This document shows, one piece after another, positions 14,901 to 22,295 of a stretch of 33,316 nucleotides of DNA. Position 1 is the stretch's first letter. The number at the start of each line of letters is the position of its first letter. The notes under the pieces are model-generated. The model made no database searches. It was not told where the DNA came from and saw only the letters and a list, made by a program, of their open reading frames with translations. Position numbers and translations under genes: made by a program. This DNA comes from a virus. The stretch covers positions 1 to 33,316 of the IMG/VR virus record IMGVR_UViG_3300002835_000642. One strand, 5' to 3'.

Positions 14901-15263
14901 TTTTCTAAAATATCCCTCAGTCCAAGCAATTTCGTTTATCTTGTTTAAATTTTCCAAACCTTTTTCATTCTTAGCCAATAGAACAATGTGATTATAGTTA
15001 TTGTCTAATGGGTCAGTGCGTTCTGCCTTTTCACGACGATCAAACCTATCATTAGTCATATATCCTTCTATGCCAAGAATTGGTTTGATTCCCCTTGATT
15101 TTGCCTCACGAGCAAATTCACGATGGCCTGAAAGCGTTCCGTGGTCTGTGATCGCTAGAGAGGTCATCCCTAGCGCCACAGCACGGTCTAAGTATTCTGC
15201 TGGAGTAGCAACCCCATCCATTAATGAGTAATGTGTATGTACATGCAGTCCAGTGTAACTCAT
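11979..15263 (-). CDS. dnaE: DNA polymerase III alpha subunit (DnaE) with intact PHP domain
   Basis: The frame opens at 15347 but ATG at 15263 (MSYTGLHVHTHYSLMDG) matches the true DnaE N-terminus and lies one base after the previous stop, giving 1094 residues. The PHP domain keeps its metal ligands: His7/His9, Asp40-His41, Glu66, Cys142, Asp206 and His208. The polymerase core shows GPGRGSSAGS (383-392), the catalytic aspartates in FPDIDTDI (425, 427), the later KIDALGL and SFNKSHAVAYS. A C-terminal OB-like domain ends the protein. Replication of the phage would thus use its own polymerase; a complete PHP site, as in actinobacterial DnaE1, could give 3'-5' proofreading. No epsilon subunit or clamp gene is in the window. 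Confidence 0.95.
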   Translation of the reverse strand: MSYTGLHVHTHYSLMDGVATPAEYLDRAVALGMTSLAITDHGTLSGHREFAREAKSRGIKPILGIEGYMTNDRFDRREKAERTDPLDNNYNHIVLLAKNEKGLENLNKINEIAWTEGYFRKPRFDFETLEKYKEGIIVTSACLSGIVAKAVDQENYAVAKEKIQWFKKVFNDDYYIEVMPHNPAQINIALIDLADEFNIKVVVTPDCHHSTTDQKEIQELMLILNTHAKLEKGVTYEKSKTHKDMMRRLDYLYGKERMMSFNKFDIHLLSYDEIKSAMLKQDIYREDIYENTLEIAAKIEDYNIKEHLNLLPVQYKNPDQELSNLAFAGLEEKKLTSNWLGNDIYEQRLDEELSIIREKKFAPYFLVVSNMINWAKKEDIMVGPGRGSSAGSLLCFLLGITDIDPIEHGLLFFRFINPDRNDFPDIDTDIQDSRRDEVKDYLVRQYRHVASITTFLEFKDKGVVRDVARALNVPLSDVNKVLKLVDTWDEYCMSKTTHWFREKYPEIEKLGEQLRGRIRGTGIHAAGVVTSKDPIFRYAPLETRSSPGSDERIPVVAVNMEEAEKIGLIKIDALGLKTLSVIKDTIDEVEKRHFIKINLLEIDLTDQNIYEMISAGYTKGVFQCEATPYTNLLVKMGVKNLSELAASNALVRPGAMNTIGKDYILRKHGKQKVTYLHDKIKTITSDTYGCILYQEQVMQACVELGGMTMSEADQVRKIIGKKKNAREFDVFQEKFISGASNYISPNLARDLWHDFEAHAGYSFNKSHAVAYSTLSFWTAWLKYYYPIEFMFALLKNEKSPDNRTEYLIEAKRMGIPVKLPHINDSGKDFEIEGKGIRFGLTAIKFISDKIADKYISARPFKTYKDVETFTFTKGNGVNSRALTAMNSVGALTFQDNPRDDKRIKENLYEYLNLPEFNTVLPSHYHAFIQDVSDFEEKGSYVLMGMVKNIKRGTGWSRVEILDKTGSVGIFDEEQTTIEAGNTYLILANDNRILSAIPVDQLKGSQNALVKFLGYKQLPFTEEEMFVVAFKPRTTKAGKKMASLTLADTSRDLHSITVFPTSFARAYMHIEEGKAYKFVLGKTKDGTIILEDVLV

Positions 15264-15264
15264 A

Positions 15265-15915
15265 CTACCAATCAGTATTGGTTGATGAGGTTGTTGATGG
15301 TGAATCAAAGCCAAGATAAAATGCCTCTTGCTCTGCATATGGAACACGACGTAGAGCCATTTCTAATGGGTATGGTGCAACACCCTCCCAAGTGAATGGT
15401 TCTTTGTCTGGAGAAGATGGGATCATAGTATAACTAGTTTCTGTACTTTGTCCATTTCTCTTTAATTTCCAAGTTAGGTTTGAGATGCTTCCTGTCTCCA
15501 AGGCATACTCACGAATTGTATTGAATGATGACTGCTTGCTAACACCCATTGACCAAATGGCTACGTATGGTGGCTCAATGCCATCATCTACAAGAACGTT
15601 GCAATAAAAACGAAGGCGTGCTCTCCAGCCAGCCTTTGGATCCTTGCGATGCATTTCTTCTGCCCAGTCACGGCCTTCGCTATCCATGGTGTCTACTGCT
15701 TTTCGCTTATAGTCTTTTGGATTAACGTGTTCTTTTACAACAAGAGCAAGGCCACGATCTGCATTGTAATTTGCAGAGTCTTCGTCTAACTCTTCAATAA
15801 AGCGAATTTTAACTGCTTGTCCGTCAGCAAGTTTTAGCCAGCGAACTTTTGGTGTGTCTGATTTTGGTTTGTCGAGCAGGGCGTTGATATTCTTTAGTCC
15901 CTTAATAACGCTCAT
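15265..15915 (-). CDS. Probable single-stranded DNA-binding protein
   Basis: A 216-residue protein between primase and polymerase. It shows OB-like alternating strands (WLKLADGQAVKIRFI, RARLRFYCNVLVDDG, PPYVAIWSMG, NLTWKLKRNG) and a Ser/Thr-rich C-terminal tail ending in Asp-Trp. Phage gp32-type proteins have this size and sit in this place, coating template DNA at the fork. There is no unique motif, so the call combines fold pattern and context. ATG at 15915 has AAGGAG upstream and is served by its own strong promoter (15945-15974), fitting a protein needed in large amounts. Confidence 0.62.
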   Translation of the reverse strand: MSVIKGLKNINALLDKPKSDTPKVRWLKLADGQAVKIRFIEELDEDSANYNADRGLALVVKEHVNPKDYKRKAVDTMDSEGRDWAEEMHRKDPKAGWRARLRFYCNVLVDDGIEPPYVAIWSMGVSKQSSFNTIREYALETGSISNLTWKLKRNGQSTETSYTMIPSSPDKEPFTWEGVAPYPLEMALRRVPYAEQEAFYLGFDSPSTTSSTNTDW

Positions 15916-15942
15916 ATGTTTTCTCCTTTTGTGTTTGTATAT

Positions 15943-16884
15943 TTATTCTAGCATAGAAGATATGGACTTGTCAAACTGGAACTCAAGATTCCTGATTGCC
16001 TTATCATCCATATCCCCTATATCTTTATATTCTATATTAAGTTGTATAACAGAAACACGAGATTTTAATTTTTCAATTATTCTATCTCTCATGTTTCCTC
16101 CTGCTTCATCGTTATCTGCAATAATAATAATATTATTGAAATATCTTTGAAGCAATTCTATTTGCGTATTTGATACATTTGCACCCAGGGTTGCTACTGC
16201 AGGAAAACCAACCTGGTCTAATCTAATTGCATCAAATGATGACTCAACAACATATACCTTGCTAGATGCCTTCACTCTGTGCAAATTAAAAAGAACTTTA
16301 GATTTTGGCAATCCTGGAGTATTCTTAAATTCTTTTCCTTCTATAGACCTACCAACAAAGCCAACTGGAAGTCCATCTGGAGCGTGCACTGGTATCGTTA
16401 TCATATCTTGTTTTTCTGAATACCCTAAATTAAATTTAACAATAGAATCTCTTGTTATTCTTCTTCTTTCATAATAAGACATTGACCTTGGAGAGTTTAA
16501 TGCCTGATTGTTAAGTCTTTTAATTATCAACTCATCAAAAACCTTATATTCTGGAATATGAACTAATGCTTTATTTACTGCAGTCTCAATATCTATATTT
16601 TGACTTTTGCTAGTAACAAACCTAATAGCCTCAAAATAAGTTCTGTGAGTTATCTCACTAACAAATGATATGAGATCTCTTGTTGTTTGACAAGAAAAAC
16701 ATAGGAATGTTCCTTTAGTTTTAGAAACTTCTCCAGCAGGGGTTCTAAAATTATTATGATATGGGCAAAAAATTATAAAATCTGTATCTAGTTCTTTTTG
16801 AATGTCAATGCCAGATCCCTCTAAAACTCTACGGACTTGATCGTCGGTATAAAGATCATTCGCATATCTTTTATTATTTGACAT
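15943..16884 (-). CDS. dnaG: DNA primase (CHC2 zinc finger plus Toprim)
   Basis: I choose ATG 16884 (MSNNKRYAND), which has GAGG six bases upstream and overlaps the helicase end by 11 bases; this gives 313 residues. The zinc finger is CPYH (Cys40, His43) with CFSC (Cys62, Cys65). Toprim shows Glu214 in YVVESSFDAIRL and Asp257/Asp259 in IIIIADNDEAGG. The linker EYRRITRD-like region and the GFVGRSIEGKEF strand match bacterial DnaG. It makes RNA primers on the template unwound by the adjacent helicase. There is no C-terminal helicase-binding domain of standard length, so contact with the helicase may differ from the bacterial case. Confidence 0.88.
   Translation of the reverse strand: MSNNKRYANDLYTDDQVRRVLEGSGIDIQKELDTDFIIFCPYHNNFRTPAGEVSKTKGTFLCFSCQTTRDLISFVSEITHRTYFEAIRFVTSKSQNIDIETAVNKALVHIPEYKVFDELIIKRLNNQALNSPRSMSYYERRRITRDSIVKFNLGYSEKQDMITIPVHAPDGLPVGFVGRSIEGKEFKNTPGLPKSKVLFNLHRVKASSKVYVVESSFDAIRLDQVGFPAVATLGANVSNTQIELLQRYFNNIIIIADNDEAGGNMRDRIIEKLKSRVSVIQLNIEYKDIGDMDDKAIRNLEFQFDKSISSMLE
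15945..15974 (-). promoter_or_regulatory. Strong promoter for the ssDNA-binding gene
   Basis: TTGACA (15974-15969), an 18-base spacer, then TGC-TAGAAT (15953-15945). The -35 box is perfect and the extended -10 matches 5 of 6. It lies in the last codons of the primase gene. RNA would start near 15938 and keep a leader of about 23 bases with AAGGAG. It would also serve dnaE and recA. Confidence 0.7.
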
Positions 16885-18103
16885 TTGCATCCTCAAAATC
16901 TTTATATCTATAATAGCCTTTGTCAAAATCAACCTGAACTAAAAAGTCTCCCATAAATCCATTACGATTCTTTCTAAAAGCACACTCAATAATATCGCTA
17001 TTAGTTGCCCTACCGAGGGCTAGGACCCAGTCAGCATCGTATGCAATCTGTCTAGACCAAGCAGTTTGTCCAAGTGTTGGGACGGTATTGAGATTAGTAA
17101 CATCATCTGGAGTAGCGGAAGAAATTGCAATGATTGGAACCTCTTCGCTAATAGCCATGAGTTTAAGTTCTCTTGAGAGGTTCTTCATTCGTACCGTTTC
17201 ATTGTCAGATTTTTGGTTTGGAGACATTAGTTGTAAATAATCTACAATAACAAAATCGGGCTTATATTGATCAATCTTTCCACGTACAACAGATGGGTTT
17301 ACTTCTCCACCGCTATCATTTGAAATAATGTGAAACTCTGGCTTTCCAGCAACATGTTTTTTATGCCAAGACTTTAGCATATCTAACTCTATTTCGCCAT
17401 TGCTTATCTTTCTGTGTGACCAAACGCCTTCGCCCATAATAGCAAAGATGCGATTTCTAACTTCAACCTCTGACATCTCAAGACTAATTATAAGTGGTGA
17501 TCGTCCTTGTTTCCATGCTTGAACAGCAAAATAAAGAGCAAGCCAAGATTTGCCAATTCCTGGATATGCTAAAAACACACCAAGTTGTCCTGGCATAATT
17601 CCAGATGGGAGATAGTTGTCAAATCCTGGCAAACCTGTTTTAATTCCAATGCTTCCAGTTTCTCTCATTTTTTGCATTTGTGTATAGTATGCAATAGCAG
17701 ATTCTAAATCTGTTGCATCAATATCTTTAATTGCTGCAGTATTCTTTTTCAATTCAGATGTTTTAGTTATTAATCCGTTAAGGGCATTATCGCCATTACC
17801 ATTCTGAACATCAGATGCAGCAGATCTTAATATATCCTTTAAACTATCATTTAGATATTCTGACTGTAATTCTTCTAAGTGATACTTAGTAGCACCAACA
17901 CCTTCGACAATTTGAAAGTCTCTAAATTTTTCTACAATTAAAGAATATGGAGGAACTGAATTATTTACCTCGTGATATTTTCTAATAAATGCCCACAGGT
18001 CAGTATGAGTTCTTAGTAAGTTTTCTACATTTGCTTGTAACAAAACGTGCATTTGTTTATCGCCTAATAAAGCAGATATTAATTTAGCCTCTGTATTATT
18101 CAC
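16874..18103 (-). CDS. dnaB: DnaB-like replicative helicase
   Basis: A 409-residue hexameric-helicase ATPase of the RecA fold. Walker A AYPGIGKS (179-186, Lys185), a helicase motif 1a-like ISLEMSEVEVRNRI, Walker B PDFVIVDYLQLM (Asp288), and an Arg-finger region around LAISSATPDDVTNLN...AWSRQIAYDADWVLAL. The first 120 residues form the DnaB N-terminal helical domain (short compared with bacterial DnaB, about 450-500 residues). It overlaps the gene before it by 8 bases and the primase after it, so all three are coupled. Role: unwinding at the replication fork. Confidence 0.9.
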   Translation of the reverse strand: MNNTEAKLISALLGDKQMHVLLQANVENLLRTHTDLWAFIRKYHEVNNSVPPYSLIVEKFRDFQIVEGVGATKYHLEELQSEYLNDSLKDILRSAASDVQNGNGDNALNGLITKTSELKKNTAAIKDIDATDLESAIAYYTQMQKMRETGSIGIKTGLPGFDNYLPSGIMPGQLGVFLAYPGIGKSWLALYFAVQAWKQGRSPLIISLEMSEVEVRNRIFAIMGEGVWSHRKISNGEIELDMLKSWHKKHVAGKPEFHIISNDSGGEVNPSVVRGKIDQYKPDFVIVDYLQLMSPNQKSDNETVRMKNLSRELKLMAISEEVPIIAISSATPDDVTNLNTVPTLGQTAWSRQIAYDADWVLALGRATNSDIIECAFRKNRNGFMGDFLVQVDFDKGYYRYKDFEDANVK

Positions 18104-18404
18104 TTAACCATTCCTTTGCTAATCTTCGTCTTTCTAATCTGTCTTGATCATCTTTAATTTTATCTAATTTTGCTTGTAATATTTTCTCACAATTGTACGC
18201 AAAGTAATTCCAAGAAGGGGACATAGAAACATTAAAATAATAATCCAATAGATCATAACATTCTCCAATTCCGTAAGACTCTACAAGGGCATCCGCAGCC
18301 CACTGCTCTACATTTAAGTTTAGCATAGGCTTTTTTTCGTATTTAGCAGTGTGCAATTTGCTATAACGACTTAACAAAGCCATACGCTCTTTGCGTTCAG
18401 CCAT
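18096..18404 (-). CDS. Small protein before helicase, possible helicase loader
   Basis: A 102-residue, mostly helical protein with an aromatic central stretch (ECYDLLDYYFNVSMSPSWNYFAYNC, positions about 48-72) and a long charged C-terminal helix (EKILQAKLDKIKDDQDRLERR). It overlaps the helicase gene by 8 bases and its ATG shares a base with the previous stop (TAATG). Position and size suggest a helicase loader or replication accessory factor, but there is no ATPase motif and I do not recognise a family. Function is inference from context. Confidence 0.6.
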   Translation of the reverse strand: MAERKERMALLSRYSKLHTAKYEKKPMLNLNVEQWAADALVESYGIGECYDLLDYYFNVSMSPSWNYFAYNCEKILQAKLDKIKDDQDRLERRRLAKEWLSE

Positions 18405-18610
18405 TACTCAGAAATTTCTACTTTAGCCTCTTTGATTTTTTCTGCAAGTTTATTTTCAACAAAACTATAAACTCTTTCAAAAGCATCGCTAATATTTTCG
18501 CCTTCTTTGCGATTATCAACAACGCCAAGATCTAATCTTAAAGATTGAAAATTTCCTAAATTTAAAGTATAACCCAGTGTAACATTTATTTTTGTTTCTT
18601 CGTTATTCAT
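18404..18610 (-). CDS. Conserved-looking small protein (68 aa)
   Basis: ATG at 18610 with GGGAG upstream; the stop is joined to the next start by TAATG. A strand pair (TKINVTLGYTLNLGNFQSLRLDLGVVD) is followed by a helix (ISDAFERVYSFVENKLAEKIKEAKVEI). The beta-beta-helix plan and regular placement next to helicase genes suggest a genuine phage protein of unknown role. It is the first gene after the strong promoter at 18688-18716. Confidence 0.65.
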   Translation of the reverse strand: MNNEETKINVTLGYTLNLGNFQSLRLDLGVVDNRKEGENISDAFERVYSFVENKLAEKIKEAKVEISE

Positions 18611-18626
18611 TATTGTCTCCCAACAA

Positions 18627-19172
18627 CTAGTTTATTGATTCGTTCCAGACTGGAATAAATCTTCCATCTTCAGTTTTTGTATAAGTAAGTATACCATCGC
18701 CCATTTTTCTTGTCAACTCTTGTTTTGTTGGCGTCATATTATTTGTTACCAAACCATCTTTCCTTGGTTGCCCAATATGTATACTTGCAAGTATATCACG
18801 GATCTCTTTTATTTGACTTTCAGAGTAGTATGCTCTAATTTGAAAACCACGCTTTCCATTTTCAGAACATCCAAGCGGAGGAGGAATCACTCCTCGTCTT
18901 ATTAGACTTGGCATATACTTTCTATGTCTATTGACAAGTTTAGCAGTTTCTGCTATAGTGTATGCCTTTTCTCTATTTTTTTTAAAGTCTAAGATAAAAC
19001 AAAGTTCAAGTTTATTTTTAATAATATTGTATAGCGCAATTGTTCCGTCTGATCTATTGTAGTGGTGAACTCTGACTAGGTCTTTATTTAAAAACCAAAC
19101 AGCCCTGCTACCTTTAATTATAGATGACTGATTGTACTCTTGGCTTTCAATATTTCCTTTTGAAGTAGCCAT
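18627..19172 (-). CDS. MerR/excisionase-like DNA-binding protein
   Basis: A 181-residue protein. The central part reads as a winged helix-turn-helix of the MerR/excisionase type: AYTIAETAKLVNRHRKYM (70-87) for the HTH and LIRRGVIPPPLG...GKRGFQIRAYYSESQIKEIRDIL for the wing and dimer helix. The N-terminal 65 residues hold strands (WFLNKDLVRVHHYNR, IALYNI). The C-terminal tail is Lys/Arg rich. It could control the neighbouring promoters or take part in replication start. ATG at 19172 has GAGGGAG upstream. Its 3' end contains the promoter for the helicase segment, so this gene and that promoter overlap physically. Confidence 0.68.
   Translation of the reverse strand: MATSKGNIESQEYNQSSIIKGSRAVWFLNKDLVRVHHYNRSDGTIALYNIIKNKLELCFILDFKKNREKAYTIAETAKLVNRHRKYMPSLIRRGVIPPPLGCSENGKRGFQIRAYYSESQIKEIRDILASIHIGQPRKDGLVTNNMTPTKQELTRKMGDGILTYTKTEDGRFIPVWNESIN
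18688..18716 (-). promoter_or_regulatory. Consensus promoter for the helicase-primase segment
   Basis: TTGACA (18716-18711), exactly 17 bases, then TGG-TATACT (18696-18688). The -35 is perfect, the spacer optimal, and the -10 matches 5 of 6 with extended TGn. It lies inside the end of the MerR-like gene. RNA would start near 18681, about 70 bases before the ATG at 18610, leaving room for an operator or leader structure. Confidence 0.75.
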
Positions 19173-19309
19173 GCTCCCTCACTTGACGCTGATGGTGGAT
19201 TATAAAATTTTCTATTTCCACAGGTTAAACAAAAAACTTCTAAATGTTCTGGTCGACTATATTGCCTATCAAGAAACATCCTAGACTTACATCTTGAGCA
19301 TTTAAGCAT
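19118..19309 (-). CDS. Small four-Cys zinc-ribbon protein
   Basis: The frame extends to 19345, but ATG at 19309 shares a base with the preceding stop (TAATG) and starts right before the zinc ribbon, so I prefer it (63 residues). CSRC (4-7) and CLTC (27-30) make a classic two-knuckle site, followed by GNRKFYNPPSASSEGAWL. A helix ends the protein. The 3' end overlaps the MerR-like gene by 55 bases, which is longer than usual and hints that the two frames are held together. Role unknown; nucleic-acid binding is likely. Confidence 0.65.
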   Translation of the reverse strand: MLKCSRCKSRMFLDRQYSRPEHLEVFCLTCGNRKFYNPPSASSEGAWLLQKEILKAKSTISHL

Positions 19310-19752
19310 TAATTGGGAACGCCCACTATAATTAGATTTACCCACAAAGATAAATCTCCAGCGCTTCCAAATCTTACAACTCCCTCAACACGAGAAGTAG
19401 TTACATTTTTTAAAATTACTGAAACATTTTTACCTGCTGGAGTATTACCCACGTTTACTGGAGTTGCTGTGACAATAGGGGCATACTTAAAATTATTAGT
19501 AAAATTATATGAAAAATCTTTTTCTTGTGCAACAGTTACGGTAGCATTATTATATACCTCTACACGACCTGCAACTAAGCCTATCTCAGATGTTTTTAGG
19601 TTAATCTTATCTTGGCTGGTTGTATCAATAGAAGCATAGTTAGAAGTGCTTACAGATACCTGATTGTACAGAGTATTAACTGCATCGGCTAATGAATTTA
19701 TATAGGTCAAATCTAAAGGTTGACCTCTTTCTGGTAGTGGTATTTTTGCCAT
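19309..19752 (-). CDS. Small beta-rich tail-associated protein
   Basis: A 147-residue protein after the tail genes. The N-terminal 45 residues are helical (PLDLTYINSLADAVNTLYNQV), as in trimeric fibre stalk or attachment segments. The rest is beta-rich: VEVYNNATVTVAQEKDFSYNF, APIVTATPVNV, NVSVILKNVTTSRVEGVVRF, SLWVNLIIVGV. The pattern resembles H-type-lectin-like or tail-tip domains of tail proteins. ATG at 19752 has AAGGAG upstream. It may bind the host surface or cap the tail tip; no binding residue can be named. Confidence 0.6.
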   Translation of the reverse strand: MAKIPLPERGQPLDLTYINSLADAVNTLYNQVSVSTSNYASIDTTSQDKINLKTSEIGLVAGRVEVYNNATVTVAQEKDFSYNFTNNFKYAPIVTATPVNVGNTPAGKNVSVILKNVTTSRVEGVVRFGSAGDLSLWVNLIIVGVPN

Positions 19753-19767
19753 TTTTCTCCTTATACT

Positions 19768-19776
19768 ATTATAGCA
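19768..19776 (-). promoter_or_regulatory. Possible extended -10 promoter before small tail gene
   Basis: TGC-TATAAT (19776-19768) partly overlapping the stop of the preceding gene, a perfect extended -10 with no -35 box. The expected RNA start near 19761 would cut into the AAGGAG at 19758-19763, so use in this position is uncertain. Confidence 0.35.
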
Positions 19777-20328
19777 TTACAGGTTTTCTGAAGTGCTAAT
19801 TAAATATGTTGCTGAATCAAATGGACCCTTTATAATAGTTACCTTTTGAATTCTAAATTTAATCTCATCTGGTGCGCCATGTCCGTGTGGATAGGACAGA
19901 GAATGACTAGTTCCAGTTGATTTACCGACCCAAATCCAACTACTTAGTGCAGACCCAGTTTTCCACTGTACATACACGTCAAATTCTGATATTGCTGCTT
20001 GTTGCAATTGTAAAGTTTGCTCTTCTGGTGACGGGTCAGCAATTAATAATGAGGGCATAGTCCAAGAAATAGACGCCGTATGTGCTTGATGATTTATATT
20101 AATGCTGTACGGAATGTTTGTAGCAACAATATTGTTTGGGTCAAATCCAGTCTCATCGCCTGTATTGTTTACGGTAAGTGTAGTAATTGGAGACCAGTGA
20201 GAAAACCTATTTTGATCTTCTGAGATAACCCTATATCTTATATTATAGTCTAGGGTTGTGTTATTTCCAACAGGGCTTGGCAAGTCTGATTTTTTTATTA
20301 TAACCTTCTTTATACCAATATCTGCCAT
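19777..20328 (-). CDS. Fibronectin-III-like tail protein
   Basis: A 183-residue beta protein. The line LDYNIRYRVISEDQNRFSHW resembles the strand with the conserved Tyr/Arg of fibronectin type III modules, and a second module appears in ASISWTMP...EFDVYVQWKTG...SWIWVGKS...KFRIQKV. ATG at 20328 shares a base with the upstream stop (TAATG). Phage tails often carry such modules as spacers or surface contacts. No enzymatic site is visible. Confidence 0.58.
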   Translation of the reverse strand: MADIGIKKVIIKKSDLPSPVGNNTTLDYNIRYRVISEDQNRFSHWSPITTLTVNNTGDETGFDPNNIVATNIPYSININHQAHTASISWTMPSLLIADPSPEEQTLQLQQAAISEFDVYVQWKTGSALSSWIWVGKSTGTSHSLSYPHGHGAPDEIKFRIQKVTIIKGPFDSATYLISTSENL

Positions 20329-21452
20329 TATCCAACACCTATATTAAATTTAAATTCAACATAATTACTAGTGTTGGTTGACTTAATAATAGTTTTTGCT
20401 GTATCGTTTTGAATTACTGAATACCCCACTAATCCGTAGAGTGGGTTTGGAGTATTCAAATTTTCAAATCTTAAAGCATCTAACACTACATAAAAATTAC
20501 TTGACACTGAGCCTGAGTCAACTACTGATGCATAAACGTTAACAGTATCTACCGATGTCCAAGAAAAGGTTAACGACCTGTATAACTGTTGAAGTTGTTT
20601 TGTTACAACGCAGTATCTATTATTTGCAAAATCATGTTGGCCACTGGCTGTTCCATTGTCTATTAAAGTTTCAAACCTAGCAAATTTTCCACTGTCTGTG
20701 CTGTTTGTAAATTCTACAATAATCTTAACTGTATCTGGTACTGATAAAGAATCTCCATCTTTATTTATTACAGAAAATGCAAGACGTAACTCATCTGATG
20801 GAGAGTTTTTTTCAAAATTTACAGACATCCCACTTGTCTTTATATATTCTGGATTAGATCCAACTACAAGGTGTCCAGAGGATGTAGTCATTGTAGAAGA
20901 GTCTCCACGGAGAATAATAATATTATTAAAATACCTACATCTTTCATATCTATCTACTCTATTAGTATTATAAAAAATTCTATTGTCTGCATTAGTTTCA
21001 AAAACCTTGGATGTAGTATCTATAACATTATTAGAAAGTGCAGAATCTAGGGGGACTGTAATTCTTTCAATATCGCTTGCTGCTGAAGGGGTAATATGTT
21101 GCCAATTTTCACCTTGAGAAAAAACAAGAACAGGTCGACTGTCATTTGCAGAAGCGCTTGGATTTGCACCAGCAGAATATATTCCTACCTCAGATATTTC
21201 ATATCTTTCCTCTGTTGGCAACTCTGCAGTTAATACTAATTTAGACTGACCATTTTCTACAACGTATCCCCTCGAACTAATTGGAATACGAAACATTTCA
21301 AAATCAAGATTTTGCTTTTCAGAAAAATCTTCTGGAGTATCCGTAGTGTCTAGGGGTTTAGAGCCACAGCCCAAGGCCATATACGAAGCATATGCTGGTG
21401 TTTGACCCAATAAATATTTTGCAATAATATACTTACCAGTATTAGTTATCAT
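20328..21452 (-). CDS. Tail fibre or baseplate-associated protein
   Basis: A 374-residue protein. The start (MITNTGKYIIAKYLLGQTP) followed by SYMALGCGSKPLDTTDT and a strand GQSKLVLTAELPTEERYEI resembles the N-terminal attachment domain of tail-fibre-like proteins, where the protein joins the baseplate. Later parts are beta-rich and end in a Tyr/Asn-rich region (NPLYGLVGYSVIQNDTAKT). ATG at 21452 overlaps the LysM gene by 4 bases with GGGGTGA upstream. Exact place in the tail is uncertain; receptor contact is the usual job. Confidence 0.6.
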   Translation of the reverse strand: MITNTGKYIIAKYLLGQTPAYASYMALGCGSKPLDTTDTPEDFSEKQNLDFEMFRIPISSRGYVVENGQSKLVLTAELPTEERYEISEVGIYSAGANPSASANDSRPVLVFSQGENWQHITPSAASDIERITVPLDSALSNNVIDTTSKVFETNADNRIFYNTNRVDRYERCRYFNNIIILRGDSSTMTTSSGHLVVGSNPEYIKTSGMSVNFEKNSPSDELRLAFSVINKDGDSLSVPDTVKIIVEFTNSTDSGKFARFETLIDNGTASGQHDFANNRYCVVTKQLQQLYRSLTFSWTSVDTVNVYASVVDSGSVSSNFYVVLDALRFENLNTPNPLYGLVGYSVIQNDTAKTIIKSTNTSNYVEFKFNIGVG

Positions 21453-22294
21453 GATTCTATCACCCCAAGAGTTATACTATATATTGTACCACCTATGCTT
21501 ATTTGAACTTCTAGTCTTTCGTCTATTTCCATATTTACTAGGTCTATCACTACATCTTGAGTAGTGGAGTCAACGTAAATGTTTGATCCAGATGGGCCAG
21601 AGCCGTTGACTGGAATTTTAGAGTCAAGTTTAATGCTAAAGTTAGAAAAATATTTGTCAGATGTGTTCTGTAAGCCAAGTATATTTTTAGAAGAATACTC
21701 CTGATTTAAAAACGTTAAATTTTTAATTAATTGATTAGATACGCTATCTCCACTCACCGTATCATGTCTAATTAGTGATAACAACTCTTGCCCACCAATA
21801 TCTTCAAAAATAAGATCAGTTAATATCTCTACAGGCATTATTGTTGGGTCCCATAGTATATTCTCTGGTGTTGCAGTTTTTATTTTAACTGTGGTTGGGG
21901 GTGGCGGTGGTGGTGGCAATTGCGGTATTGGATTTACAAATGCAGAGTACCCACCAAAATTTCCATTAAAATCATTGCCATCATTGTTATTATTGTTATT
22001 TGGCTGTTCATATTTTCCTGCTGGCTCAATTGGTTGTCCAGGCAGATTTACTTTTGTTCCAGACCAAATCATATTTCCATTTTTGTATTTTGGATCTGAA
22101 GTAAATTTAGGATTTAAATCTTTTAATTCTTTTAAAGATATGCCAGCATCTTTAGCAATTTTGGAAAGGGTATCTCCTTTTTGAACTGTGTATTTTTCTA
22201 TTGACTGTTTTTGTGGTGGTGGGGTTGGAGTAGCGGGAGTATAAGTTTTTGCAGCAGCATGTCTTTCCCAGTTTGCGGAGTCTAAGGCACCCAT
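21449..22294 (-). CDS. Tail protein with extended LysM domain
   Basis: A 281-residue protein. Residues about 34-87 form one LysM domain (YTVQKGDTLSKIAKDAG and NPKFTSDPKYKNGN) with a C-terminal extension IWSGTKVNLPG. A Pro/Asn-rich linker with seven consecutive Pro (PIPQLPPPPPPPTTVK) follows, then a beta-rich region to the end. LysM binds peptidoglycan N-acetylglucosamine chains or, in tail proteins, acts in assembly at the tube end. The same extended LysM is present in the tape measure protein. ATG at 22294 has GGAGGTG upstream and starts 1-2 bases after the hub gene stop. Confidence 0.72.
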   Translation of the reverse strand: MGALDSANWERHAAAKTYTPATPTPPPQKQSIEKYTVQKGDTLSKIAKDAGISLKELKDLNPKFTSDPKYKNGNMIWSGTKVNLPGQPIEPAGKYEQPNNNNNNDGNDFNGNFGGYSAFVNPIPQLPPPPPPPTTVKIKTATPENILWDPTIMPVEILTDLIFEDIGGQELLSLIRHDTVSGDSVSNQLIKNLTFLNQEYSSKNILGLQNTSDKYFSNFSIKLDSKIPVNGSGPSGSNIYVDSTTQDVVIDLVNMEIDERLEVQISIGGTIYSITLGVIES

Positions 22295-22295
22295 A

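Noticed and set aside
15264-15347. 28-residue N-terminal extension of DnaE
   Set aside because: It overlaps the SSB-like gene end, has no DnaE similarity, and the MSYTGLHVHTHYS start at 15263 fits the family.
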